The notes under the pieces were generated by a model, which did not search any database, was not told the DNA's origin, and worked only from the letters and a program-made list of their open reading frames with translations. The translations under genes and the position numbers were made by a program. From NCBI GenBank assembly GCA_041653635.1, contig JBAZFC010000001.1, forward strand, positions 558,001 through 622,000: 64,000 nucleotides of DNA. The letters run 5' to 3'. Positions 8,851-17,705 of the stretch are shown piece by piece (within the stretch, counting starts at the first letter, position 1; every line of letters begins with the position of its first letter). The DNA is from CAIXOA01 sp041653635 (GTDB taxonomy: Archaea > Micrarchaeota > Micrarchaeia > Anstonellales > Bilamarchaeaceae).

Positions 8851-8912
8851 CCCCCCAAGAGGAAGGGGGGTCTCCCCCCTTCTCTTTAGGGTAATCATAA
8901 CCCCCCTCCGTT
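8851..8912. repeat. Dispersed hairpin repeat, copy 1
   Basis: An inverted repeat AAGAGGAAGGGGGG (8857-8870), loop TCT, then CCCCCCTTCTCTT is followed by TAGGGTAATCATA and another C6 run. The same hairpin start and the same CTCTTTAGGGTAATCATA tail recur at 35812-35925. This copy lies between divergent genes, so it is not simply a terminator. Confidence 0.6.
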
Positions 8913-8981
8913 TTCTGCTGCCAATCCGGAATACCTATTTATTCCTTTCCAACCAATCTCCTATTCTCTTGGTGCTCTCTT

Positions 8982-11357
8982 ATGCTCCAGAAATCCTTTG
9001 ACAACAAAATAGAGGAGAAATGGCAGAAGCGCTGGCTTGATGAGGGGACGTACTCCTTCAACGGCTCCAGCGATAAGCCCCTCTATTCCCTGGACACTCC
9101 ACCGCCCTTCACGAGCGGCGAGCTGCACATGGGCCACGTATTATCCTATGCATACTTTGACTTCGTCGCAAGATACAAGCGCATGAACGGCTTCAATGTA
9201 TTCTACCCCCAGGGCTGGGATACCCAGGGCTTCCCCACGGAAACAAAGGTGGAGAAGAAATATGGAAAGCTCCCGCCCGTGGAGTTCAGGAAGAAGTGCG
9301 TGGAATTTACCGGAGAAATGATTGCGAAGATGAAGGACTCCATGATAAAGATGGGCTATTCCCCGGACTGGAACCACCAGTACAGGACGATGGACCCCGA
9401 ATACCACAGGAAGGTGCAGCTCTCCCTCATCCAGATGTACGGGAAGAAGATGGTGTATAGGGCGAAGCATCCGGTCTATTGGTGCACAAGGTGCAGGAGC
9501 GCACTCGCAAAAACGGATACGGAGGATGTGGAGCGCAGCACCCTCCTCAATTATTTCATATTCACAGGCCCGAAGGGCGAACCTTTGGAAATAGCGACCT
9601 CGCGCCCGGAATTGATGCCCGCCTGCGTCGCTGTGATGTTCCACCCGGACGATGAGAGGTATAAACATCTGGCTGGGAAAACAGTCACTACTGCTCTTGG
9701 AAAAGAGGTCCCCGCAATAGCGGACAAGGACGTGCTCAAGGACTTCGGCACAGGGTTATTGATGGTCTGCACGTTCGGCGACAAGATGGACGTCATCTGG
9801 GCGTACAGGCACAAGCTCCAGCCAATAGATACCATAACCCCGTGGGGCAAGATGAGGAACACCGGCATAGTGGATGTGATGAACGTTGAGGAAGCGAAGA
9901 AAACCATAATAGAGATGCTCCGGGAAAAGGGAAAACTGGTAAAGCAGGAGCCGCTCCAGCAAACGGTAAAGCTCCATGACAGGTGCAAGCACCCGGTTGA
10001 ATTCCTCCCCTCCTTCCAGTGGTTCGCGGACATCACCAAGCACCGCGACGAAATAAAGAAAATGGCGGAAAAGATAGAGTGGGTCCCTGATTTCGGCATA
10101 CATTACCTTTATGACTGGGCGGACTCCGTTGAATGGGATTGGGTAATCTCCAGGCAGAGGATATTCGGAACGCCGCTTCCCTTCTACAACTGCGAAAAGT
10201 GCGGCGCGACACGCGCCTGCGACGAGGACGAGCTTCCCTTTTCAGCGGAGCGCGCGAAGGAGCACGAGTGCCCCAAGTGCGGGGAAAAGATGAAGCCGGA
10301 GACGGACGTGTGCGACTGCTGGGTGGATTCCTCCATTTCACCATTGGTGATTGCAGACTGGCCGGAAATGAAGAATCCCGAGCTCTATCCGTCTTCCCTG
10401 CGCCCCCAGGGGGTGGAAATAGTCCGCACCTGGGCCTTCTATACTATTTACAGGAGCGGATTGGCGCTCACAGGGAAGCCCCCCTGGAAAACCATCCTCC
10501 TGAACGGAAACGTCCTTGCACCGGATGGAAAGAAGATGAGCAAATCCCTGGGAAATGTAATCCAGCCCGCGGAACTGCTCAGCCAGTACCAGACGGATGC
10601 ATTGAGGCAGTGGGCCGCGATGAGCGGAGCGATGGCGAAGGACCGCCCCTTCTCTTTTGAGGATATTAAGTTTGCAAAAACATTCCTGAACAAGTGGTGG
10701 AACGGAGCAAGATTCATTGAGAATTCGCTGATTGGATACGACTGGAAGAAGCCGAAACATTTGAAGAAAACGGACAAGTGGATGCTGGAGCGCCTCGCCC
10801 TCGTAGTGGAGTACGCAACCGCAGCGATGGAGAAATACGAATTCCATTCCGCGATAAAGTTTCTTCAGACTTTCTTCTGGCATGACGTCTGCGACAACTA
10901 TCTAGAATATGTGAAGTATCGCATATACGGAGAAGACGCAGAGGACAAGAAGGCGGCGCAGTATGTATTGCATACCGTCCTTTACAACTTCACAAAACTG
11001 ATGGCGCCTTTCACTCCCCACATTTCCGAGGAACTCTATACTGAAATGTTCGGCAGCATGGAAGGAAAGTCCGTGCATCTCGCCCCCTGGCCGAAAGCCG
11101 GAGAGCGCTTCCCCGGCGAAAACATAGAAGTGGAGGAACTGCGCCTGCTCGTCTCCACCGTGCGGCAGCACAAGGCCTCCAGCAAGCTCTCGCAGGCCAC
11201 GTGGCTTTCCAAGGTGAAAATCTCCCTTCCCAAGCCCCTGCACAAGGAACTGCAGGAGGAACTGAAGAATATTTCCAGAATTAAGGAGCTGGAGATTGGC
11301 GAGGGCGAGTTTGCGATGGACTTTTCGGAAGCGGAGCCGATTGAGCAGGAAAAATAG
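8982..11357 (+). CDS. valS: Valyl-tRNA synthetase
   Basis: Class Ia synthetase that charges tRNA-Val, 791 residues, on the short side for archaea. The HIGH motif is HMGH (about 49-52) in PPFTSGELHMGHVLSY. Synthetase hallmarks follow: YPQGWDTQGFPTE, the editing-domain ATSRPELMPACVAV, WVISRQRIFGTPLP, a zinc-type pair (CEKCG ... CPKCG), and KKMSKSLGN near residue 518. An anticodon-binding helical domain ends the protein. The A/T box ACCTATTTATTCC is about 45 bases upstream of ATG, with GGTG 10 bases before it. Confidence 0.96.
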   Translation: MLQKSFDNKIEEKWQKRWLDEGTYSFNGSSDKPLYSLDTPPPFTSGELHMGHVLSYAYFDFVARYKRMNGFNVFYPQGWDTQGFPTETKVEKKYGKLPPVEFRKKCVEFTGEMIAKMKDSMIKMGYSPDWNHQYRTMDPEYHRKVQLSLIQMYGKKMVYRAKHPVYWCTRCRSALAKTDTEDVERSTLLNYFIFTGPKGEPLEIATSRPELMPACVAVMFHPDDERYKHLAGKTVTTALGKEVPAIADKDVLKDFGTGLLMVCTFGDKMDVIWAYRHKLQPIDTITPWGKMRNTGIVDVMNVEEAKKTIIEMLREKGKLVKQEPLQQTVKLHDRCKHPVEFLPSFQWFADITKHRDEIKKMAEKIEWVPDFGIHYLYDWADSVEWDWVISRQRIFGTPLPFYNCEKCGATRACDEDELPFSAERAKEHECPKCGEKMKPETDVCDCWVDSSISPLVIADWPEMKNPELYPSSLRPQGVEIVRTWAFYTIYRSGLALTGKPPWKTILLNGNVLAPDGKKMSKSLGNVIQPAELLSQYQTDALRQWAAMSGAMAKDRPFSFEDIKFAKTFLNKWWNGARFIENSLIGYDWKKPKHLKKTDKWMLERLALVVEYATAAMEKYEFHSAIKFLQTFFWHDVCDNYLEYVKYRIYGEDAEDKKAAQYVLHTVLYNFTKLMAPFTPHISEELYTEMFGSMEGKSVHLAPWPKAGERFPGENIEVEELRLLVSTVRQHKASSKLSQATWLSKVKISLPKPLHKELQEELKNISRIKELEIGEGEFAMDFSEAEPIEQEK

Positions 11358-11388
11358 CTTTTTATTCTGTTTCCATTTATAGCATATC

Positions 11389-12093
11389 ATGAGCAGGCAC
11401 TCGCTTCGCCCCCCTAGCGCAATGATGATGGCAAAGGCGGAAAAGGGCGCGAACAGGGTGAATTCCCTCCTTGAGAGGCACCTTGACCCCTCGGAGCTCT
11501 GCGAGGCATTGGGCGAGATAAGGACCAGGTCGCTCATGCGCTATTCCAAGAAATTCTACAAGGAGACAAGGGCAATGATGGAGCGCTTCGGCACAAAGTA
11601 CGGGGAGGGCACAAAAATGGCGTTCGCCCATTGCCTCTCCATCGCGGTGCAGAAGGAGGATTTCTCAATAAACTACGATTCCTGGCTCCGCTCCTTTGAG
11701 ATGCTCGCCGATGCGCTGCACGCAAAGGGCATGGATGCCGCCGGCTTCCTCAGGTTCTCGTTCTCGGATGTCGTCAAGGAGTGCGGCACATATGAAGAGC
11801 TGGACGCCGCGGCCAGGGTCGCCATCCAATATTCCGACAGGCTCGGCAACCCGGGCGCCTTCTGCAAGGATGTGCTCTCACGCATAGCTGCCCTGCACCT
11901 TCCGGCCCCGGAATTCGTAAATTTCTGCGACGTCCTTATGGAAAGGCTGAACTCCCTCGGCTCCGATGTGGCGAGGGCGGAGCTTATGCGGGCGGCCGCC
12001 AAAGAGCTGGAAAGCTCCAGGGCACTGGCTCCGGAAAATGCGCAAAGGCTTATGGAATTCCTCAGGAAGGATTCCCCTTCTTCTTCGCAGTAA
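11389..12093 (+). CDS. Uncharacterised all-helical protein
   Basis: 234 residues, almost entirely amphipathic helix, with no signal peptide or TM segment. Repeated helix pairs (ELCEALGEIRTRSLMRYSKKF, ELDAAARVAIQYSDRLG, AELMRAAAKELESS) suggest a HEAT- or ARM-like scaffold; this is a visual impression only. A TTTTTATT box lies about 25-30 bases before ATG. Its 3' end overlaps the convergent membrane gene by about 30 bases. Confidence 0.65.
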   Translation: MSRHSLRPPSAMMMAKAEKGANRVNSLLERHLDPSELCEALGEIRTRSLMRYSKKFYKETRAMMERFGTKYGEGTKMAFAHCLSIAVQKEDFSINYDSWLRSFEMLADALHAKGMDAAGFLRFSFSDVVKECGTYEELDAAARVAIQYSDRLGNPGAFCKDVLSRIAALHLPAPEFVNFCDVLMERLNSLGSDVARAELMRAAAKELESSRALAPENAQRLMEFLRKDSPSSSQ

Positions 12094-12487
12094 CCTTCCC
12101 GGCAATCCACGCCACGACCACGCCCGCAAGCGCGCCCAATAGCGTATTTAGGATTAGTGAAACCAATATTACAAAGGCGAGCGAGAGCATGTCCGGCATA
12201 GATACCCCGAGCACCGGCACTCCCAAAGCCCTACCGATAAAGATTGCAAACGCATACACAATGTTCGCGGAGAGCGCAATCTCCGCGCCCGCAGCCGCCC
12301 CCTTCTTCAGGTTCCCTGCAAACCCGGATGCACAGTAAATGAGCACGAGGTAAATCAGCAGGGTGAAGAACAAATTCTCCGCGGCATAGGCCGCAAGCGG
12401 CGGCACATTCCCGGCAAGTATCAGTACGGATTCAACAAGCGCAATCCCGGCCGCAATGAGCGCAGCCGTTTTCACTTTCATTCCCAT
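12062..12487 (-). CDS. Four-TM membrane protein coupled to a pilin-like gene
   Basis: 141 residues starting MGMKVKTAALIAAG, with hydrophobic segments at about 6-26, 32-52, 66-86 and 98-125 and a basic end (KVTAKKKGNPS). The ATG shares a base with the upstream stop (TGATG), showing coupling to the pilin-like gene; the longer frame merely overlaps that gene. It could act in surface-filament biogenesis, but that rests on position alone. Confidence 0.7.
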   Translation of the reverse strand: MGMKVKTAALIAAGIALVESVLILAGNVPPLAAYAAENLFFTLLIYLVLIYCASGFAGNLKKGAAAGAEIALSANIVYAFAIFIGRALGVPVLGVSMPDMLSLAFVILVSLILNTLLGALAGVVVAWIAGKVTAKKKGNPS

Positions 12488-13008
12488 CAGCCCGGCACCA
12501 GCACGCGCGCCGTAATCCTCCCGGTCACGGTGTGCGGGTTCCCCGAGGCATCGCACGCCGCGTTCACTTCCCTTGCGCATGAATAGTATGTGAGGGAGAC
12601 CTTCATCCTCTCAATCGCGTCCGGGGATGGCTGCTTGTCCCCAGTGAATGTGAACCTGATCGTGGCGTTCCCGCCCTGCCCAAGCTCAGTCCCGACCCTG
12701 CCGGTCGTCCATGTGTATTCGCCCGCCTGCCCGAGGTCCGTTGTCGTGACCTTGACCTCGTCCAGCAGCATGGTGTATCCGAGCCGGTTCTCCACGCTCA
12801 TCAGCAGAACGGTGCTGCTTCCGGACTTGTAGAGCTGGAAGCCGGTGCAGGGTATGTCGGGCTGGATGACGCATTCCTCGCCCACGAACGCGGACGGGTT
12901 GAATATGCCCGTTGAAAGCAGTATCGCAATCACAACAACCAGGAGCAGCAGGGCCCACCCATATGTGACAAGGTACTCCGCAGCCGCCTGCCCTTTTTTG
13001 GAGCGCAT
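12487..13008 (-). CDS. Type IV pilin-like protein with class III signal peptide
   Basis: 173 residues. The N-terminus MRSKKGQAAAEYLVTYGW followed by about 20 hydrophobic residues is the archaeal prepilin form (cleavage before Q by an archaeal prepilin peptidase; E at +5). The mature part is beta-rich and has four Cys (EECVIQPDIPC and YYSC ... AACD) that could form disulfides. GGAGGG lies 5-11 bases before the chosen ATG; an upstream GTG overlaps that site and is rejected. TTTTTAAGC at about 13031-13039 is a likely promoter element. Confidence 0.85.
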   Translation of the reverse strand: MRSKKGQAAAEYLVTYGWALLLLVVVIAILLSTGIFNPSAFVGEECVIQPDIPCTGFQLYKSGSSTVLLMSVENRLGYTMLLDEVKVTTTDLGQAGEYTWTTGRVGTELGQGGNATIRFTFTGDKQPSPDAIERMKVSLTYYSCAREVNAACDASGNPHTVTGRITARVLVPG

Positions 13009-13071
13009 GCTTCTTCCCTCCACGTAAAAGCTTAAAAATGGGTGAGGATAAACTCCTTTGCGTGGTATGTG

Positions 13072-14751
13072 ATGGCAGAGAAAAAGCCACAGATAGCGGA
13101 CGCGATGAGCTATTACCAGATTGCCAACGATTTTTTTGAGAAGGGCGATTACGAGAAGGCAATCGAGAATTACAACATGGCCATCCTCCTCAACCCTGTG
13201 TTCTCAGAGGCGTATTTCAACCGCGCCCTGTGCTATTACCAATTGAAGAACTACGACAAGTCCATCGCCGACTACTCAAAAGCCGCGGAGCTGGACCCGA
13301 AGAACCCGAACATCTACAACAACAAGGGCGACGCCTTCTACCGCAAGCAGGATTATGCGAGCGCAATCAAGGACTACGACAAGGCGGTCATGCTCAACCC
13401 GAATTACCTGAAGGCATTGTACAACCGCGCACTCTCCTACGCCTCGTTGGAAGATTATGACAAGGCGGTGGAGGACTTCACCAAGGTCGTCAAGCTCAAG
13501 CCGGATTTCGCGGAGGCGTACCACCTTCGGGGCCTCGCATACGAGTACGCAGGGGACCTGGACGGCGCCATAAAGGATTACGAGAAAGCATTGGAGCTGA
13601 ACCCCGGCCTCGCGGAAGCCCGTTCGCACATGGAAGCCGCCAAGAGCAAGCAGAAGAGCGGGGCGGGCGGAGAGGGCGGCGGGACCTCCGAGATAAAAGT
13701 GCTCAAGAAGCCGAGCATGAACTTCAACGATGTAGCCGGAATGGAAAAGATGAAGGAGGAGATACGGGAGGCGGTCATCTACCCGATGGCGAAGCCCGAG
13801 CTTGCCCGCAAGTACGGGAAGCTGGGGGGAGGGGGGATAATGCTGTACGGCCCGCCCGGCTGCGGAAAGACATTCATAGTAAAAGCCGCAGCAGGGGAAT
13901 GCGAGGCGTCATTCATAAACGCGAAATTATCCGACTTATTGGACATGTACGTGGGCAACACCGAAAAGAACATCCACAAGGTTTTCGAAACGGCGCGCAA
14001 GAACACCCCCTGCATCCTGTTCTTTGATGAAGTGGACGCAATCGGCGGCAGGAGGGACCAGCAGGAGGGCGCCCAGTACATGAAGATGGCCGTAAACCAG
14101 ATGCTGTACGAGATTGACGGCATAGAGGCGCACAACGAGAACGTGCTGGTGATTGCGGCGACAAACGCCCCCTGGGACGTGGACCCGGCATTGAGGAGGA
14201 GCGGAAGGTTCGGGAAGACCATCTACATCCCAGAGCCGGACCTGGTATCACGGTATGCAATCCTGCGCATGCACGCGAAGAAGCTCCCGCTCGCCAGCTT
14301 CATCCCCTATTGGAGGCTCGCCTTCGGAACCGCGGGCTATGCGTCTTCCGACCTGAAAGCGGTGGTGGAGGAGGCGGCCGCAATCCCGTGGAGGGAGGCG
14401 TTCAAGCACGGCAAGGAGAGGAACATATCCTCCGGGGATTTCATCATCGCAATAAGGAAGAAGAAGTCCTCGCTGCCGCCCTGGTACGAGCAGGCGAAAA
14501 AACAAATTGGCAAGCAGGAGGAGCTCACGGTCATAGACGGCAAGGAGCACAAGAAAATCACGGAGAGCAAGATGGGCCCGGGCGAGAAGGAGGCGTTCAA
14601 GGATTTGCTCGGCCTCATCAACGAGAGGAACAAGTGGTACAGCAAGATGTGGCACAGGTTCACGAGGGAATTTTCGCTCTCCCCGCTGGGCTTCATCGTG
14701 GAAGCGGCGCTCTCGCCCGTGGGCCTCTTCCTCCAGAAGAAGAAAAAATGA
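13072..14751 (+). CDS. TPR-repeat / AAA ATPase fusion
   Basis: 559 residues. Residues 10-190 carry five tandem TPR units (AYFNRALCYYQLKNYDKSIADYSKA and similar). A single AAA domain of the Cdc48/FtsH type follows: NDVAGMEKMKEEIREAV near 225, Walker A GPPGCGKT at 260-267, Walker B ILFFDEVDA near 314-322, ATN sensor 1 and a second-region RRSGRFG. The C-terminal 80 residues are basic and end KKKK. No protease domain is present, so it is probably a substrate remodeller with TPR adaptors. The start MAEKKPQ is chosen over an upstream one for its fit to the promoter. Confidence 0.85.
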   Translation: MAEKKPQIADAMSYYQIANDFFEKGDYEKAIENYNMAILLNPVFSEAYFNRALCYYQLKNYDKSIADYSKAAELDPKNPNIYNNKGDAFYRKQDYASAIKDYDKAVMLNPNYLKALYNRALSYASLEDYDKAVEDFTKVVKLKPDFAEAYHLRGLAYEYAGDLDGAIKDYEKALELNPGLAEARSHMEAAKSKQKSGAGGEGGGTSEIKVLKKPSMNFNDVAGMEKMKEEIREAVIYPMAKPELARKYGKLGGGGIMLYGPPGCGKTFIVKAAAGECEASFINAKLSDLLDMYVGNTEKNIHKVFETARKNTPCILFFDEVDAIGGRRDQQEGAQYMKMAVNQMLYEIDGIEAHNENVLVIAATNAPWDVDPALRRSGRFGKTIYIPEPDLVSRYAILRMHAKKLPLASFIPYWRLAFGTAGYASSDLKAVVEEAAAIPWREAFKHGKERNISSGDFIIAIRKKKSSLPPWYEQAKKQIGKQEELTVIDGKEHKKITESKMGPGEKEAFKDLLGLINERNKWYSKMWHRFTREFSLSPLGFIVEAALSPVGLFLQKKKK

Positions 14752-14785
14752 TAACTTTTTATATTTCCGCAGCGCCAGATAGCCG

Positions 14786-16000
14786 ATGCTGGTCAAGAAC
14801 GCGAAATTCTTCCTTGACGGGAAAATCGTTGAAAAGGACATTCTCATAGATGGGGAGAGGATAAAGTCCCTCGGCCATTTCCAGGGAAGCGGGCCGGACG
14901 CCTCCGGTTTTCTCATCCTTCCTGGTTTGATTGACCCGCACGTGCACCTCCGCGACCCGGGCGCGACGCACAAGGAGGATTTCCACTCAGGCACGAGGGC
15001 CGCAATCGCGGGCGGAATCACGACCGTGCTGGACATGCCGAACAACAACCCGCCCACAACCACGCTCGCGCGGCTGGAGGAGAAGCGCGCAATCGCATCC
15101 AAAAAAGCGGTGTGCGACTACGGGTTCCATTTCGGCGCAGGCACCGATAATTTTGAAGAAATCAAAAGGGCGGAGCCCGGCTCCCTCAAGGTGTATATGG
15201 GAAAAACCACAGGCGACCTCTTCCTTCCGGATGAAAAGATAATCTTCCTGCATTTCCAGAATTTCCCGAAAGAAAAACCGATAGTGGTGCATGCGGAGGA
15301 CCAAACCATAATAGACACGGAGGGCCGCACCCCCCTCGCAGCGCAGGTCGCCGTTGCAAAGGCAACGATGCTCGCGGAAAAGTCCGGGCGCACAATATGC
15401 ATCGCGCACGCGAGCACGGCCAAGGAAATAGAGCTTGCGAAGAAATGGAAGAAATCATTGGTGGAAACGTGCCCGCATTATCTGTTCTTGAACGAGGGGA
15501 AGGTCGCGCACCTCAAGAACTTTGCGAGGGTGAACCCTCCGGTGCGCAGCGAGCAGGAGCGCCTCGCCCTCTGGAGGATGCGCGAACAAATAGACTACAT
15601 CTCCACGGACCACGCGCCGCACCTTCCCGAAGAAAAAGAGAAGGGCGCAGCAGGCTTCCCCGGTCTGGAAACGTCGCTCGCACTCATGCTTGACGCATAC
15701 AACAAAAAGCAGATAGGCATGGAATGGATACTCTCAAGGATGTGCGAAAACCCCGCCCGCATATTCAACATAAAAGGAAAAGGAAAAATAGCGCCCGGCT
15801 TCCAGGCTGATTTGGTGTTCGTGGATTTGAGGAAGGAATGGAAGGTGCGCGCGGAAAACATGAAGGGCAAGTGCGGCTGGACGCCCTACGAGGGCATGGT
15901 GCTGAAAGGAAGAGCAGAGAAGGTAATCTTCCGGGGCGAACTAGTTCTGGACGGGGAAGAAATAGCAGAAGAAATGCACGGAAAAGAAGTCATGGCGTGA
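14786..16000 (+). CDS. pyrC: Dihydroorotase
   Basis: Cyclises carbamoyl aspartate to dihydroorotate in de novo pyrimidine synthesis; 404 residues. Amidohydrolase hallmarks: metal ligands in LIDPHVHLRDPGATHKED, the substrate loop DMPNNNPPTTT, the probable carboxylated lysine in VYMGKTTGD, histidines in VVHAEDQ and IAHAST, and catalytic STDHAPH near residue 271. The TTTTTATATTT box is about 25 bases before ATG, so the message is probably leaderless. No other pyr gene is adjacent. Confidence 0.95.
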   Translation: MLVKNAKFFLDGKIVEKDILIDGERIKSLGHFQGSGPDASGFLILPGLIDPHVHLRDPGATHKEDFHSGTRAAIAGGITTVLDMPNNNPPTTTLARLEEKRAIASKKAVCDYGFHFGAGTDNFEEIKRAEPGSLKVYMGKTTGDLFLPDEKIIFLHFQNFPKEKPIVVHAEDQTIIDTEGRTPLAAQVAVAKATMLAEKSGRTICIAHASTAKEIELAKKWKKSLVETCPHYLFLNEGKVAHLKNFARVNPPVRSEQERLALWRMREQIDYISTDHAPHLPEEKEKGAAGFPGLETSLALMLDAYNKKQIGMEWILSRMCENPARIFNIKGKGKIAPGFQADLVFVDLRKEWKVRAENMKGKCGWTPYEGMVLKGRAEKVIFRGELVLDGEEIAEEMHGKEVMA

Positions 16001-16421
16001 CCACGGAGGAGGACGCGACCTCCACCCTGACCATATCGCCCGCATTAGTTATCTCCAATCGGTACCTTCCGGGGCTGGTTATCGTCCTTCCATCCGCTAT
16101 CCTGAAGCTTGTGGGCTGCACAACGTCGCTGTCCCCGGACGGCAGCCCTATGGTGAATGTGACCTCGTTCCCTTCTATATTGACCTTCCTCACGTTGTTC
16201 GGCACATAGACCTCGCTTATTATGGACGAGCCCTCGCCCATGTACCCTATCGCGTTCACGAGGTATGCAATCCTCGCCGCGGAGAAGTGCGCCTGCAGCA
16301 CGGAAAGGTCCGAGTTCGCGTCCGCAAGCTTTAGGTACATCACGAACATCAGGGGTATGAAAAGAAGCAGTATGAAACCTACGACAATAAGCAACTCGTT
16401 GCTGACCTGCCCCTTCATCAT
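15990..16421 (-). CDS. Class III signal peptide (pilin-like) protein
   Basis: 143 residues starting MMKGQVSNELLIVVGF. The GQ.S.E pattern followed by a 20-residue hydrophobic helix is the archaeal class III signal peptide. The rest is beta-strand-rich (VRKVNIEGNEVTFTIG). It follows the CBS gene by 7 bases with a GGGGAGATTAGAGGCGAG ribosome site, so it is in that operon. A minor pilin or pilus-associated protein is likely. Confidence 0.75.
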   Translation of the reverse strand: MMKGQVSNELLIVVGFILLLFIPLMFVMYLKLADANSDLSVLQAHFSAARIAYLVNAIGYMGEGSSIISEVYVPNNVRKVNIEGNEVTFTIGLPSGDSDVVQPTSFRIADGRTITSPGRYRLEITNAGDMVRVEVASSSVVTP

Positions 16422-16428
16422 CTCGCCT

Positions 16429-17508
16429 CTAATCTCCCCTTGACGGGCGCCTTCTCGCCTTCGCGTATGCCTTCCTCTTCGAAAGAAGGTTTTTTATTTC
16501 TGTGGCTGTCCCGCTTATCGCGCCCTGCAGGTCGTATGATTCCACCCTCAGGGGTATCGGCTGGTCCATCACCACATGGGTATTGACCACGTACGTGGAC
16601 TTCCCCCGCTTTATCCTCACGCTTATGCTGTCTATGTCAAAGCTGCCAAGGAACTTGCTGACCGCCTTCTTGAGCTCGTCCCTTATCGCGTCGTAATCCT
16701 CCATCTCGTCCCCGGAAAGCCCGCTTATGAAGACGTCCGGCTTTGACGAGCGCAGGCTGATGAGGAACTTCATCACGTCCCTCGCGGTGACCACGCCCAC
16801 CGGCTTGTCGCCGTTCATGACCGTAATCGCGGATACGCTGTGCGCCGCCATCTTCTCGGCCGCCTCGTGCAGCGTGCCGCCCATTGATACGCCCACGAAC
16901 TTGTCCCTCATGAGCTGGCGCACCGGCTTGGAGTCCACCGTGTTGACCTCGCTTATGAACATGAAGTCCCTGCCCTTGGGCTCAAGGAGGCTGCGCGAGA
17001 GGTCCATTGTGGAGACGGTCCCGACTATCTTCCTGCCCTCGGTGATTGCAATCCTGTGCACCCCCATGCTCCGCATCACCCTCTTCGCGACGCCGACGCT
17101 CTCGTTCGCGTCCACTGTGTAGATGGGGGAGTTCATCAGCGCCTCCACGCTTATTTTCGGAATCGCCCTCTCCCTTATGAGCATCTCAAGCAGCTTCGCC
17201 CTGCTGACCGCGCCCAGCACCGCGCCGTTCCTCACGACCGGCAGCGCCTTGAAATGGCCGGCGAGGAACCTGTCCATCATCTCCATCGTGCCCATCTCCT
17301 CGCTTATGGGGGGCGCGCGCACCGCCATGTTGATGCACTTCGCCTTGCTGGAGTCGTGTATGCCGCCCCTCATCTGGCGGTCGTCTATTATGCCGTAATA
17401 TTTCCCGCCCTTCGTGACCACCGCGATGGTCCCTCCGGTAATCACATCGCTGAGCGCCTTTGAGAGGGGCTCCTCGCCATCAAAAACAGATACTTTCTCG
17501 TAATCCAT
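16429..17508 (-). CDS. Protein with four CBS domains
   Basis: 359 residues made of two CBS pairs, with recognisable ends such as ALMNSPIYTVDANESVGVAKRVM, RIAITEGRKIVGTVSTMDL, QLMRDKFVGVSMGGTLHEAAEKM and PVGVVTARDVM. A C-terminal alpha/beta extension of about 95 residues (DEMEDYDAIRDELKKAVSKFLGS) follows. CBS pairs bind adenine nucleotides or SAM and act as energy sensors. The ATG at 17508 is preferred because AGGTGG lies 6 bases before it; the GTG three codons upstream overlaps that site. Confidence 0.88.
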   Translation of the reverse strand: MDYEKVSVFDGEEPLSKALSDVITGGTIAVVTKGGKYYGIIDDRQMRGGIHDSSKAKCINMAVRAPPISEEMGTMEMMDRFLAGHFKALPVVRNGAVLGAVSRAKLLEMLIRERAIPKISVEALMNSPIYTVDANESVGVAKRVMRSMGVHRIAITEGRKIVGTVSTMDLSRSLLEPKGRDFMFISEVNTVDSKPVRQLMRDKFVGVSMGGTLHEAAEKMAAHSVSAITVMNGDKPVGVVTARDVMKFLISLRSSKPDVFISGLSGDEMEDYDAIRDELKKAVSKFLGSFDIDSISVRIKRGKSTYVVNTHVVMDQPIPLRVESYDLQGAISGTATEIKNLLSKRKAYAKARRRPSRGD

Positions 17509-17705
17509 AAGGTCCACCTGAAGAGATATGAAAATGAAACATTTTAAATGCTGGGGCGCGCCCGCCTTTCCTCAGGGAATGAACGGCCGCAGCTTCGCCC
17601 CCGGGGAAGTTCTGAAGTCCCTTTATGCGGCAAGATTTTCGTCGATTTTCGGGGAGAAGCCAGACCGAAAGTAATATAAAATTAAAACCCATTTTATAGC
17701 GCGGT

